The translations under genes were made by a program, and so were the position numbers. Below are positions 52,229 to 61,419 of a stretch of 64,000 nt of DNA, one piece after another. The DNA comes from Oceanobacillus damuensis. Lineage in GTDB: Bacteria; Bacillota; Bacilli; Bacillales; Amphibacillaceae. Within the stretch, counting starts at the first letter, position 1. The number at the start of each line of letters is the position of its first letter. The notes beneath the pieces were generated by a model. The model was not told the origin of the DNA, did not search any database, and saw only the letters and a list, made by a program, of their open reading frames with translations. Location: positions 124,001 to 188,000 of the forward strand of contig NZ_LQNF01000006.1 in NCBI RefSeq assembly GCF_001618145.1, read 5' to 3'.

Positions 52229-53350
52229 TTATTTTGTAGCTTTATCCAAAATATCAAGATTGTAATTCATTAAGGAAAGGTAATCTTCATTATTATCGAC
52301 ATCTTCATTAGTTAACACTGACAGATTGTGAATCATTAGTGATTCTGCTCCAATTTCATTTTGGATAATTTCGGAAACACGACTGGAAGTGTTTTGTTCA
52401 AAAATGATGTGTTCCAAGCCGTATTCTCTGGATATGTCAATGATATTCGTCAATTCCTTTTGGGATGGCTCGCTGCTGGTAGACAAACCACTTATGGCTA
52501 TTTGTTCAATACCGTACCTTTCTTCCCAATAACCGAAAGCTGCATGGGAGACAAGGACATGTTTGTCAACTTTTGCTTCCAGTACTTCTTTATATTTTTC
52601 ATCCAATTCGTAAAGGTCTGCTTCCAATGCAGCAAAATTATCATTATATAATGCTTCATCTTCAGGATTTAATGTTATAAGTTCATTTTTAATTATTTCA
52701 GCCATCTCAATCATACGAAGCGGATCAATCCAGATATGGGGATCATGATCGCCATGATTATGACCGTCATGTGAATCTGTTTCTTCACTTTCTTCATGTT
52801 CCTCTTCAGCATCGGAATCATGGTCATTATGGTCGTGAGCTTCTTCAGCATCGGACTCATGGTTATTATAGTCGTGAGCTTCTTCAGCATCGGACTCATG
52901 GTCATTATGGTCGTGAGCTTCTTCAGTGTCGCTGTCATGATCATTATGAGCGTGTTCCTCTTCAACATCCGTTTCCGAATCAGAATGGAAGAGTTCATCG
53001 TGGGCCCCGATTTCTATTAAGCTAACATCTTGTGAAGCTAGTGCATCAGCGGCGCTTTCTGCAAAACCTTCCATACCTGCTCCCATATATATAAAAGCAG
53101 TACTGTCTGCAAGGGAAGTCATGTCTTTCGTGGTCGGCTCATACGAGTGTGCATCTACTCCTGGTGGATAAACTGTCTCAACCGACACAGTATCTCCGCC
53201 AATTCTTTCGACAGCATACTGGATAGGATAAATGGTCGTGTAGATCTCCAGCTGTTCTTCCTGTTTTGATGTTACTTCATCGGTTGAAGAACATCCTGCT
53301 ATCATTATACTGAAGGCTATTATCAAAATCATAGTTTTTAAGTTTTTCAT
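52229..53350 (-). CDS. znuA: Zinc-binding lipoprotein ZnuA/AdcA
   Basis: 373 aa. Lipobox IAGC with Cys20. Cluster A-1 fold: IYPIQYAVERIGGDTVSVETVYPPGVDAHSYEP supplies the first His, HIWIDP and SHAAFGY the others, with an acidic residue near LEHIIFEQNTSS. Between residues about 125 and 210 lies an expanded Asp/Glu/His loop of 13-residue repeats of type SDAEEAHDHNDHE. This loop captures zinc in homologues but is unusually long here. Captures zinc outside and delivers it to ZnuBC. Two Zur boxes lie upstream. Confidence 0.94.
   Translation of the reverse strand: MKNLKTMILIIAFSIMIAGCSSTDEVTSKQEEQLEIYTTIYPIQYAVERIGGDTVSVETVYPPGVDAHSYEPTTKDMTSLADSTAFIYMGAGMEGFAESAADALASQDVSLIEIGAHDELFHSDSETDVEEEHAHNDHDSDTEEAHDHNDHESDAEEAHDYNNHESDAEEAHDHNDHDSDAEEEHEESEETDSHDGHNHGDHDPHIWIDPLRMIEMAEIIKNELITLNPEDEALYNDNFAALEADLYELDEKYKEVLEAKVDKHVLVSHAAFGYWEERYGIEQIAISGLSTSSEPSQKELTNIIDISREYGLEHIIFEQNTSSRVSEIIQNEIGAESLMIHNLSVLTNEDVDNNEDYLSLMNYNLDILDKATK
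52802..52968 (-). repeat. 39-bp coding minisatellite inside znuA
   Basis: Four to five near-identical 39-bp units encoding SDAEEAHDHNDHE-type repeats. The first and last are most diverged. Confidence 0.85.
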
Positions 53351-53396
53351 TCATAATCGACCCCGTTCAATTTAATTTTATTTTACTTTTCATATC

Positions 53397-53440
53397 ATAC
53401 CGTAATGATTTCGGTTTGTAAATAGTAATGATTACGATTA
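53397..53440. promoter_or_regulatory. Two Zur boxes upstream of znuA
   Basis: ATACCGTAATGATTTCGGTT (53397-53416) and AAATAGTAATGATTACGATT (53420-53439). Both match the B. subtilis Zur consensus AAATCGTAATnATTACGATTT; the second is nearly perfect. They lie about 50-90 bases upstream of the znuA start. Confidence 0.85.
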
Positions 53441-53454
53441 ATAAAAATTTAACC

Positions 53455-53565
53455 AACATATATAGGCCGGCGAGACTTCAGATTCTAAAATAAGTACATT
53501 AAAGGAAGTTTCGGAAGGGAGAAACAGCCTGGAAGTGTCCGATTCTGGCCAGGGGTATATATGTT
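53455..53565. other. Structured intergenic segment between znuA and fadN
   Basis: AACATATATA (53455-53464) and TATATATGTT (53556-53565) are perfect inverted repeats. Inside: GGCC/GGCC, ACTTC/GAAGT and TTC/GAA pairs give a multibranch fold. A further hairpin TTACCT...ATTGC/GCAAT...AGGTA follows (about 53566-53600). No gene in 53351-53803. Confidence 0.4.
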
Positions 53566-53688
53566 ATTACCTAATGGATTGCCAGCAATCAGGTAGTAAA
53601 GGAAAACGCCCGCTGATTTATCTGCCGACTGCAGAAAAGGGAAGCGGATAGAGATACAAAAAATCCTTAAAAAGACTAATTAAATTTA

Positions 53689-53717
53689 TTGCGAAATATC
53701 AGAAAATAGATTATAGT
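53689..53717 (+). promoter_or_regulatory. Promoter of the fad operon
   Basis: TTGCGA (53689-53694), 17-base spacer, TATAGT (53712-53717). Confidence 0.6.
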
Positions 53718-53767
53718 TACAATAGATGGATAGAAAGGGATACTGTCTTTTTATTTTATTCAAAAAA

Positions 53768-53785
53768 TGAATGAGCATTCATTCA
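53768..53785 (+). promoter_or_regulatory. FadR-type operator
   Basis: TGAATGAgcatTCATTCA, a perfect palindrome matching the B. subtilis FadR box. It lies about 45 bases past the predicted transcription start, where bound FadR would block elongation or initiation. Confidence 0.85.
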
Positions 53786-53803
53786 AATTTCATTGGAGGC
53801 TAA

Positions 53804-56194
53804 ATGATGAAGCATTCAATAAAAAGTGCAGCGGTTCTTGGTTCCGGAGTTATGGGTTCCGGAATAGCTGCCCACTTAGCGAATTTGGGAATACCAGTTA
53901 TTATGCTTGATATCGTTCCCCATGAACTGACGAGAGAAGAGGAGCAAAGTGGATTGACATTGGATTATCCGGCTGTTCGCAATCGAATTGCATCAAGTAG
54001 CAAAAAATCCTTACTGAAACAAAAGCCATCTCCGATTACCACGAAGAAAAACCTTGATTTAATTTCGGTCGGCAATATGGAAGATGACATGGATAAATTA
54101 GCGGAGGTTGACTGGATTATTGAAGTTGTTGTGGAAAATCTTGAAGTGAAGAAGAAGGTTTTTGCAAATATAGATCGTTATCGAAAGGAAGGAACAATCG
54201 TTAGCTCAAACACTTCAGGGATATCTGTGGAAGCGATGATTGAAGACTGCTCGGAAGATCTGAAGAAGCATTTCCTTGGGACGCATTTTTTTAACCCGCC
54301 TCGATATTTGAAGCTGCTCGAAGTAATTCCGACAAAGCATACGGATTCTGAAGTGCTTACCTTTATGAAGCAATTTGGTGAAGATGTACTTGGAAAGGGT
54401 GTTGTACAGGCAAAAGATACACCTAATTTCATCGCAAATCGAATCGGTACATACGGATTGCTTGTAACGGTAAGGGAAATGCAACAAGGCGGTTACAGTA
54501 TCGGTGAAGTAGATTCGGTTACAGGTCCACTCATTGGCAGGCCAAAGAGTGCTACATTCCGTACGCTTGATGTTGTCGGGCTTGATACGTTCATTCATGT
54601 GGCAAAAAATGTATATGACCAAGTTGAAGGTGACGAAAAGGAAGTATTTGATGTTCCCAGCTTTATGAAAAAAATGCTTGATAATGGCTGGTTAGGTGCA
54701 AAAAGCGGGAAAGGGTTTTTTGTTAAAAAAGATCGAACCATAAACGAATTAAATCCAGTGACACTTGAATATGAAGAAAGAAAGAAGCTTAAGACCCCGG
54801 CTACAGAATTGGCAAAACAAGAAAAAGGATCGCACCGAAAATTGAAAACGCTTGTATCAGCGAAAGGCGATAAAGCTGGAGATCTGGTATGGTCCGTACT
54901 TAAGCCAGTACTGATTTATTCCGCAGAACTGCTCGGTGAAATAGCAGATGATGTCGTATCCATCGACAAGGCAATGAAATGGGGATTCGGTTGGGAAATT
55001 GGTCCTTTTGAAACATGGGATGTAATCGGACTTAAAGAGTCTGTTGAAAGAATGCAGCAAGAAGGAGCTGTTGTCCCTGAATGGGTAATATCCATGCTTG
55101 AGAACGGACATGAATCTTTCTACATAACAGATGCAGGAACTGTTCACTACTATGACAAAGGTGCCTATAAAGAACAAGAATTCAATAAAAAAGAGATTCA
55201 TATAAAGCGTTTAAAAGAAGTAAATGGTGTCATCAAAAAGAATTCAGGTGCTAGTCTCATTGATATAGGTGACGGTGTCGCTTTGCTGGAATTCCACTCA
55301 AGAAGCAATGCAATCGGACTTGACATCATTCAAATGGTCAAGTTTGCCATTGAAGAAGTTGAAAAAAATTATGAAGGGCTTGTCATTGGAAATCAAGGCA
55401 AGAATTTCTGTGTCGGTGCCAACCTTGCGATGATGCTCATGGAAGCGCAGGATGATAATTTCTTTGAACTGGATATGGTGGTGCGGCAATTCCAGAATAT
55501 GGCCATGCAAATCAAATATTCCGAAAAACCGGTAGTTGCCGCCCCGTTTCAGATGACACTTGGCGGGGGGGCGGAAGTCTCTCTGCCGGCAGCCGCGATT
55601 CAGGCATCACCGGAAACCTATATAGGATTGGTTGAATTTGGCGTAGGTTTGATTCCCGGTGGTGGAGGTACAAAGGAGCTTTACTTGAAAGAGCTGCGCA
55701 ATCTTCCGGAGGGCGTGGACTTTGACCTGACAAAAATAGCAAATAATGTTTTCGAGAAAGTAGCGACAGCGAAGGTATCGACTTCGGCAGCGGAAGCTGT
55801 GGAAAGTGGGTTCCTTGATAAAAATGACAACATCAGTGCAAACCCGGAACATCTTTTATATGATGCAAAACAGCGTGTATTGGCGCTCGCCAAAGCAGGT
55901 TATAAAAAGCCGCAACGTGAGAAAATTCCAGTGGTCGGTGATGCTGGATATGCAGCAATGGTTATGGGCGCAAAATCCTTGCAATTCGGTGGATATGCAT
56001 CTGATCATGATGTAAAGATTGCGGAAAAATTGGCCTACGTCTTATCTGGCGGAAGAATTAAGGAAGGGACATTCATTGATGAGCAGGTCATGCTTGATCT
56101 CGAGCGTGAAGCATTTTTAAGTCTCATAGCTGAACCACTTACACAGGCAAGAATGCAGCATATGCTTGTAAAAGGAAAGCCATTACGTAATTAG
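53804..56194 (+). CDS. fadN: 3-hydroxyacyl-CoA dehydrogenase / enoyl-CoA hydratase FadN
   Basis: 796 aa bifunctional beta-oxidation enzyme. N-terminal NAD-binding GSGVMGSGIAAHLANLG, then FFNPPRYLKLLEVIPT and catalytic-type NFIANRIG of the dehydrogenase. C-terminal enoyl-CoA hydratase domain with GNQGKNFCVGANLAMM and GVGLIPGGGGTKEL. This order (dehydrogenase first) is the FadN arrangement, opposite to E. coli FadB. GGAGG site before tandem ATGs. First gene of fadNAE. Confidence 0.95.
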   Translation: MMKHSIKSAAVLGSGVMGSGIAAHLANLGIPVIMLDIVPHELTREEEQSGLTLDYPAVRNRIASSSKKSLLKQKPSPITTKKNLDLISVGNMEDDMDKLAEVDWIIEVVVENLEVKKKVFANIDRYRKEGTIVSSNTSGISVEAMIEDCSEDLKKHFLGTHFFNPPRYLKLLEVIPTKHTDSEVLTFMKQFGEDVLGKGVVQAKDTPNFIANRIGTYGLLVTVREMQQGGYSIGEVDSVTGPLIGRPKSATFRTLDVVGLDTFIHVAKNVYDQVEGDEKEVFDVPSFMKKMLDNGWLGAKSGKGFFVKKDRTINELNPVTLEYEERKKLKTPATELAKQEKGSHRKLKTLVSAKGDKAGDLVWSVLKPVLIYSAELLGEIADDVVSIDKAMKWGFGWEIGPFETWDVIGLKESVERMQQEGAVVPEWVISMLENGHESFYITDAGTVHYYDKGAYKEQEFNKKEIHIKRLKEVNGVIKKNSGASLIDIGDGVALLEFHSRSNAIGLDIIQMVKFAIEEVEKNYEGLVIGNQGKNFCVGANLAMMLMEAQDDNFFELDMVVRQFQNMAMQIKYSEKPVVAAPFQMTLGGGAEVSLPAAAIQASPETYIGLVEFGVGLIPGGGGTKELYLKELRNLPEGVDFDLTKIANNVFEKVATAKVSTSAAEAVESGFLDKNDNISANPEHLLYDAKQRVLALAKAGYKKPQREKIPVVGDAGYAAMVMGAKSLQFGGYASDHDVKIAEKLAYVLSGGRIKEGTFIDEQVMLDLEREAFLSLIAEPLTQARMQHMLVKGKPLRN

Positions 56195-56210
56195 CAAAGG
56201 GGGAGAAAAT

Positions 56211-57386
56211 GTGAAGGAAGCAGTTATTGTTGCAGGTGCTAGAACACCAGTTGGAAAAGCATTTAAGGGTTCACTGGCAAATACAAGGCCAGATGATTTA
56301 GCGGCACTGACAATTAAGGAAACACTTAAACGGGCAGGAGGCTATGATGGGAATATTGATGATTGTATTATCGGCTGTGCCACACCGGAAGCAGAACAGG
56401 GAATGAACATGGCCCGTAATGTCGTGGGATTGGCCGGATTGAAAAGTGATGTACCCGGAATTACAATTAACCGTTACTGTTCTTCAGGTCTGCAAAGTAT
56501 CGCTTATGCAGCAGAAAGGATCATGGTAGGTGCAAGTGATTCCATCATTGCAGGAGGTGCTGAATCCATGAGTCTGCTGCCAATGGGCGGCCATGTACTG
56601 AAACCAAATCCTAAACTTGTTCAGGACGCACCGGGCTACTATATGGGAATGGGACATACGGCGGAAGAGGTCGCAAACCGATTCGGAATTTCCCGTGCTG
56701 ACCAGGATGCATTTGCGGTACAAAGTCATCAACGGGCTGCAAATGCTATTGAAAACGGGAAATTCAAGGGTGAAATTGTACCGGTGGAAGTTACTGAACG
56801 CTATGTTGGCAAAGACAACAAGATTGAAGAGAAGAGTTTCCTTTTTGAGATGGATGAAGGTGTGCGTGCGGGGACGACCGCTGAAGTACTTGCAAACCTT
56901 AGGCCTGCCTTCCATGTTAAGGGTTCTGTGACAGCAGGGAACGCATCCCAAATGAGTGATGGAGCGGCATCCGTCCTGTTGATGGACAGAGACAAGGCTG
57001 AGTCGGAAGGTTTAAAACCGTTATTGAAATTCCGCTCGTTTGCTGTAGCAGGTGTTGAACCGGAGATTATGGGAGTTGGTCCAGTAGAAGCCATCCCTAA
57101 AGCATTGAAGATTGCCGGCCTAGAGCTTTCAGATATCGGACTGTTTGAACTGAATGAAGCATTTGCTGTCCAATCGCTCCGTGTCATCCAGGCACTTGAA
57201 CTGGACGTGAATAAAGTAAATGTCAATGGGGGTGCAATCGCACTCGGTCACCCTCTTGGATGTACAGGTACAAAATTGACGTTGACGCTGATGCATGAAA
57301 TGAAGCGAAGAAATGAGCAGTTCGGTGTTGTTACGATGTGTATCGGTGGCGGTATGGGGGCAGCAGGTGTTTTTGAGCTTCTGTAG
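56211..57386 (+). CDS. fadA: Acetyl-CoA C-acyltransferase (thiolase) FadA
   Basis: 391 aa. Thiolytic cleavage of 3-ketoacyl-CoA, last beta-oxidation step. Nucleophile Cys90 in NRYCSSGLQS, GGAESMS, NEAFAVQS, His in ALGHPLGCTG and the second Cys in MCIGGGMGAAG. Start is GTG 56211 behind AGGGGGAG. Lies 16 bases after fadN. Confidence 0.96.
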   Translation: MKEAVIVAGARTPVGKAFKGSLANTRPDDLAALTIKETLKRAGGYDGNIDDCIIGCATPEAEQGMNMARNVVGLAGLKSDVPGITINRYCSSGLQSIAYAAERIMVGASDSIIAGGAESMSLLPMGGHVLKPNPKLVQDAPGYYMGMGHTAEEVANRFGISRADQDAFAVQSHQRAANAIENGKFKGEIVPVEVTERYVGKDNKIEEKSFLFEMDEGVRAGTTAEVLANLRPAFHVKGSVTAGNASQMSDGAASVLLMDRDKAESEGLKPLLKFRSFAVAGVEPEIMGVGPVEAIPKALKIAGLELSDIGLFELNEAFAVQSLRVIQALELDVNKVNVNGGAIALGHPLGCTGTKLTLTLMHEMKRRNEQFGVVTMCIGGGMGAAGVFELL

Positions 57387-57495
57387 GGAGTACCCTGTCA
57401 AAATGCTTTAGTTTACAGGAAAAAGCTTTAGTTCCATTTTAATACAGACCTAACGCAGATTTAAATAAAATTCCTCTAAGGAAAGGAAGATTTTC

Positions 57496-59280
57496 ATGGG
57501 CGAAACAAAAGAAAGATTATTTAAAGGTGGCGCATTTCTAATTGAAGATTTATCTGGAGATGACATCATAACACCGGAGGACTTTACAGAAGAACATAAA
57601 ATGATTGCCAAAACAACGGAGGATTTTGTAATAGGTGAAGTTTTACCCAAATTAGATAACCTTGAAAATCAGGAATTTGAGCATTCTGTACAACTTTTGA
57701 AAAAGGCAGGAGAATTGGGACTGTTGGGGGCCGATGTACCTGAAGAATATGGTGGTTTGGCACTGGATAAAATCAGTTCATCACTGATTACAGAGAAATT
57801 CGCCCGTGCCGGAGGATTTTCAGTTACCCATGGTGGTCACGTGGGGATCGGTTCCCTGCCAATCGTATTTTTCGGAAATGATCAGCAAAAGGAAAAGTAT
57901 TTGCCAAAACTTGCGACAGGTGAATTGCTGGCCGCCTATGCACTGACAGAACCAAGCTCCGGATCCGACGCTTTAGGTGCAAAAACAACAGCAAAATTAA
58001 ATGATGCAGGTACACATTATATTTTAAATGGTGAAAAACAATGGATTACCAACTCGGCATTTGCCGATGTATTCATTGTTTATGCAAAAATTGATGGAGA
58101 ACATTTCTCGGCGTTTATCGTTGACCGGGAATTTCCCGGTGTTTCAACGGGTGCTGAAGAAAAGAAAATGGGGCTCAAAAGCTCTTCCACACGGACATTG
58201 ATTTTGGAGGATGCGGAAGTGCCTGCAGAAAACCTGCTGGGTGAAAAAGGGCGAGGCCATATCATTGCATTCAATATCTTAAATGTCGGTCGTTACAAGC
58301 TTGCAGTTGGCGGTGTAGGGGGTTCAAAACGGGCGCTTGAGCTGGCGGTCAAATATGTGAACGAACGTAAACAGTTCAACACGCCGATTTCAAGTTTTTC
58401 ATTAACACAGGAAAAGCTTGCTGCAATGGCTGCTGGAATCTATGCAAATGAGAGTGCAGTATACCGAACAGTAGGTCTTTTTGAACAGCGCATGGGTGCA
58501 TTGACTGATGAGCAGTTAAAGGATGGGCGTGAAGTGGCTCGTGCCATTGCAGAATACGCAATAGAATGTTCCATGAATAAATATATGGCAACCGAGCTGC
58601 TTGACTTTACTGCTGATGAAGCGGTACAGATGCACGGTGGATATGGATATATGCAGGAATATGAAGTAGAACGCATCTACCGTGATTCCCGTATTAACCG
58701 TATTTTTGAAGGAACGAATGAAATCAATCGTCTGCTCGTTCCGGGGACGCTTTTGAAAAAGGCATTAAAGGGTGAGTTGCCATTGCTGCAAAAGGCACAA
58801 GGGCTGCAAGAGGAATTAATGATGATGATGCCGGAAGAAGTAGGCACCGAAGCATTGGAACAGGAAAAATATTTGCTGAGAAACGCTAAAAAGATGGTCC
58901 TGCTTGGTGCAGGACTTGCAGCACAGAAATACGGAAAGAAACTGGAAAGAGAGCAGGAAATCCTTGTGAATCTTGCTGATATGACAGCGGAAATCTATAA
59001 TATGGAGTCGGCAATTCTTCGTACAGAGAAAGCGATCGGGAAAACAGGTGAAGAAAGCAATAAACAGAAACTTCTATATACACAAGTGTATGTACAAGAA
59101 GCATTCAACCGTATCGAAGCAGATGCAAAAGAAACGTTAATAACGGTAGAAGAAGGAGACACACTGCGTACGATGCTGGCTTCATTACGTAAACTGACAC
59201 GTCATACACCAACAAATGTAGTTGCCAAAAAACGCGAAATCGCTGCAGGGCTGATCGAGGAAGAAGAGTATATCGTGTAA
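57496..59280 (+). CDS. fadE: Acyl-CoA dehydrogenase FadE
   Basis: 594 aa, FAD enzyme for the first oxidation step. Motifs: YALTEPSSGSDALGAKTTA (FAD/acyl binding), QWITNSAFADVFIVYAKI, KMGLKSSSTRTL, and catalytic region MHGGYGYMQEYEVERIYRD / IFEGTNEINR. The C-terminal extension of about 180 residues is usual for this branch. GGAAAGGAAG site. Third gene of the operon. Confidence 0.95.
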   Translation: MGETKERLFKGGAFLIEDLSGDDIITPEDFTEEHKMIAKTTEDFVIGEVLPKLDNLENQEFEHSVQLLKKAGELGLLGADVPEEYGGLALDKISSSLITEKFARAGGFSVTHGGHVGIGSLPIVFFGNDQQKEKYLPKLATGELLAAYALTEPSSGSDALGAKTTAKLNDAGTHYILNGEKQWITNSAFADVFIVYAKIDGEHFSAFIVDREFPGVSTGAEEKKMGLKSSSTRTLILEDAEVPAENLLGEKGRGHIIAFNILNVGRYKLAVGGVGGSKRALELAVKYVNERKQFNTPISSFSLTQEKLAAMAAGIYANESAVYRTVGLFEQRMGALTDEQLKDGREVARAIAEYAIECSMNKYMATELLDFTADEAVQMHGGYGYMQEYEVERIYRDSRINRIFEGTNEINRLLVPGTLLKKALKGELPLLQKAQGLQEELMMMMPEEVGTEALEQEKYLLRNAKKMVLLGAGLAAQKYGKKLEREQEILVNLADMTAEIYNMESAILRTEKAIGKTGEESNKQKLLYTQVYVQEAFNRIEADAKETLITVEEGDTLRTMLASLRKLTRHTPTNVVAKKREIAAGLIEEEEYIV

Positions 59281-59383
59281 AAAGTATACTTCTGGCCAAG
59301 AACGATACAAACAAAAACCTTCACCCACGGAATAATTCCAATAGACCAACCCATCAAAACAGGGAAGGCACAGTGCTTAAGAA

Positions 59384-59426
59384 AATAGCCTCTTACTGAC
59401 TGGCGCAGATAGGAGGTTATTTTTTT
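59384..59426 (+). terminator. Terminator of fadNAE
   Basis: AATAGCCTC (59384-59392) with GAGGTTATT (59413-59421), then T5. Confidence 0.75.
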
Positions 59427-59521
59427 GGCGTAGTAAAGTAGAAACCTGCCGACCTATTTAATGAAAAATAATATGCATCCATGATAGAATAAATACAAAT
59501 AAGTGTAATGGAGGTTTGCGC

Positions 59522-59878
59522 ATGACATTGAAATTTTACTGGTACCCCAATTGTGTTACGTGCAAGAATGCGAAGAAGTGGCTGGATAATAATCATGCAG
59601 ATTATTCAAGTGTACATATTGTGGAGGAAACTCCTTCCAAAGAAGAAATAATGAATTTGATGGAAAAAAGTGATCTTCCTGCAAAGAAATTTTTCAATAC
59701 AAGCGGTAAAAAGTACCGCGAGCTTAATGTGAAGGAAAAAATCAAGGATGCAAGCCAGGAAGAGATGGCAGAGATCCTGGCTTCAGATGGTATGCTTATT
59801 AAGCGGCCAATCGTTACAGATGGTGAAAAGGTTACGGTTGGTTTTAAAGAGGAAGTTTTTCAGGAAAATTGGAAATAA
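59522..59878 (+). CDS. yusI: ArsC/Spx family protein YusI
   Basis: 118 aa thioredoxin-fold protein of the arsenate-reductase/Spx family. CVTC redox pair in YWYPNCVTCKNAKKWL, followed by KKFFNTSGKKYRELN and LIKRPIV, the three family landmarks. B. subtilis yusI occupies the same place between fadE and gcvH. Activity unproven; the Arg/Lys set of true arsenate reductase is only partly present. Start 59522 fits GGAGG. Confidence 0.9.
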   Translation: MTLKFYWYPNCVTCKNAKKWLDNNHADYSSVHIVEETPSKEEIMNLMEKSDLPAKKFFNTSGKKYRELNVKEKIKDASQEEMAEILASDGMLIKRPIVTDGEKVTVGFKEEVFQENWK

Positions 59879-59950
59879 AGAAACAAGGGCTGGAAAAAAA
59901 GAATATTAAATTGTATAGTTATAATGGAATGAATTATTGGAGGGATAACA

Positions 59951-60331
59951 ATGAGCTTACCACAGGATTTAGTATATTCGAAAGAACACGAATGGGTTAA
60001 AAAAGAAGATGGAAAAGTACGAATCGGCATTACTGATTTTGCACAGGATGAACTTGGCGACATCGTTTTTGTGGAGCTGCCTGAAGTTGGAGAAGAAATG
60101 ACGGCGGATGAGCCTTTTGGAAGTGTGGAATCCGTTAAGACTGTTTCGGAATTATACGCCCCAATCAGCGGGAAAGTCGTTGAAGTAAATGAAGAATTGG
60201 AAGACAATCCGGAATTTGTAAATGAATCACCATACGAAAAAGCGTGGATGGTTGTCATTGAGCCTTCTAATGAGTCAGAGTTTGATGAATTGTTATCGCC
60301 TGAAGCATATAAGGAATTAACTGAAGAATAG
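59951..60331 (+). CDS. gcvH: Glycine cleavage system H protein
   Basis: 126 aa lipoyl carrier. Lipoyl lysine Lys63 in [15 protein letters not shown]. In Bacillus this H protein is also the entry point for lipoyl transfer to other enzymes (LipM/LipL pathway). GGAGG site; short hairpin terminator after it. Confidence 0.97.
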   Translation: MSLPQDLVYSKEHEWVKKEDGKVRIGITDFAQDELGDIVFVELPEVGEEMTADEPFGSVESVKTVSELYAPISGKVVEVNEELEDNPEFVNESPYEKAWMVVIEPSNESEFDELLSPEAYKELTEE

Positions 60332-60340
60332 CTAAAACAG

Positions 60341-60380
60341 GGCTGACTAACGCAACGATTTGTGTATAGTCAGCCTTCGT
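60341..60380 (+). terminator. Terminator after gcvH
   Basis: GGCTGACTA (60341-60349) with TAGTCAGCC (60367-60375) and TTCGTTTT. Confidence 0.75.
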
Positions 60381-60439
60381 TTTATCATATAATGTATGTA
60401 AATAAGCATCTTTCTTGCTTGCATAAGGAGTGCTATGTG

Positions 60440-60796
60440 ATGATAACTACTGACCCGGAAAAAGTAATTATTGTCGAAGGGCTGACAGATAAGCGACAAA
60501 TTGAGAAGATTATCGACGACAATGTTACGATTGTTTGCACGAATGGTACATTCGGTGTTGAAAAATTTGATGAATTACTGGAAACATACGAATTGGATGA
60601 GAAGGATGTTTTTATTCTGGTAGATGAGGACAAATCCGGAATGAAGTTAAGGAAACAACTTGCCCGTGAGCTCCCCCATGCTGAACATATCTATGTCAGC
60701 AGTGAATTTCGTGAAGTCGCGGCAACACCGGAAAAAATCCTTGCGACCGCACTACTCAGCAAACATTTTTCTGTCCATCCCATATTTTTATTCTAG
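60440..60796 (+). CDS. yusF: Toprim domain protein YusF
   Basis: 118 aa Toprim nucleotidyl-metal-binding domain alone: IIVEGLTDKRQIEKI provides the Glu, and LVDEDKSG the DxD pair. B. subtilis yusF sits in the same order. It is related to primase/RNase M5 Toprim domains; function unknown. ATG 60440 has AAGGAG nine bases upstream. Confidence 0.85.
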   Translation: MITTDPEKVIIVEGLTDKRQIEKIIDDNVTIVCTNGTFGVEKFDELLETYELDEKDVFILVDEDKSGMKLRKQLARELPHAEHIYVSSEFREVAATPEKILATALLSKHFSVHPIFLF

Positions 60797-60818
60797 AAAA
60801 GGTTTAGGGTGGTTAAAG

Positions 60819-61133
60819 GTGCAGCAGATAACAGAAGAAACACTCAGACAGGAACGATTGCTATTATATATTTATACGCCGTTTTGCGGTACATGCAGCG
60901 TTGCAAGGGCAATGCTCGAAAAAATTGAAGCGGTGCATCGTGAAGACATTTTTTATGAAATGAATGCGTCGCTGCACCCGGATTTTATGTTGGAAAACAA
61001 AATAGAAAGTGTGCCATGCCTGTTAATCAAGGAAGACAATCAGATAAAGGAAAAGATCTATGCTTTCCAATCTACAGGGAACATTTACAGTTATTTAATG
61101 AAGTATAAGCCTGAGTTGTTTGCGAAAAGCTAA
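60819..61133 (+). CDS. yusE: Thioredoxin-like protein YusE
   Basis: 104 aa. Redox motif CGTC in YTPFCGTCSVARAML; cis-Pro in SVPCLLI, where an extra Cys follows the proline. GTG start at 60819 with AGGGTGG upstream; a longer upstream frame overlaps yusF and has no site. Syntenic with B. subtilis yusE. Confidence 0.85.
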   Translation: MQQITEETLRQERLLLYIYTPFCGTCSVARAMLEKIEAVHREDIFYEMNASLHPDFMLENKIESVPCLLIKEDNQIKEKIYAFQSTGNIYSYLMKYKPELFAKS

Positions 61134-61158
61134 GGTAGCAGGAAGGTATTAAAAATAA

Positions 61159-61187
61159 TTGACATGATCATATGGGCATGCTACTAT
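61159..61187 (+). promoter_or_regulatory. Promoter of the methionine importer operon
   Basis: TTGACA (61159-61164), 17-base spacer, TACTAT (61182-61187). Confidence 0.75.
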
Positions 61188-61222
61188 TGTGTCACTGATT
61201 CAAAAACCTAATAAATTTCTAT

Positions 61223-61331
61223 CTCTTATCTTGAGCGGTGGAGGGACTGGCCCTTTGAAACCGCGGCAACCTTCAAACATTATGTTTGAAAGGTGCCAAT
61301 TCCTGCAAAGTGAACCTTTGACAGATGAGGG
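61223..61331 (+). promoter_or_regulatory. SAM (S-box) riboswitch
   Basis: P1 CTCTTATC (61223-61230) with GATGAGGG (61324-61331). The conserved core GAGCGGTGGAGGGACTGGCC, then GATGAAACC-type TTTGAAACC, CGGCAACC, AAGGTGCCAATTCCTGC are all present. Represses the downstream ABC operon when SAM is abundant. Confidence 0.97.
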
Positions 61332-61356
61332 AACGTGAGACTTTTTATGATACACT

Positions 61357-61392
61357 ACGTCTTTCTGTTCTCAAACAGATAGGCGTTTTTGT
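61357..61392 (+). terminator. S-box controlled terminator
   Basis: ACGTCTTTCTGTT (61357-61369) with AACAGATAGGCGT (61374-61386) and a T-rich tail. Intrinsic terminator of the riboswitch. Confidence 0.85.
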
Positions 61393-61419
61393 TTTTAGCA
61401 GCAATAAGGAGGATATACA

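Noticed and set aside
59516-59878. True arsenate reductase
   Set aside because: No other ars genes nearby and the order matches B. subtilis yusI, so I kept the family-level name.
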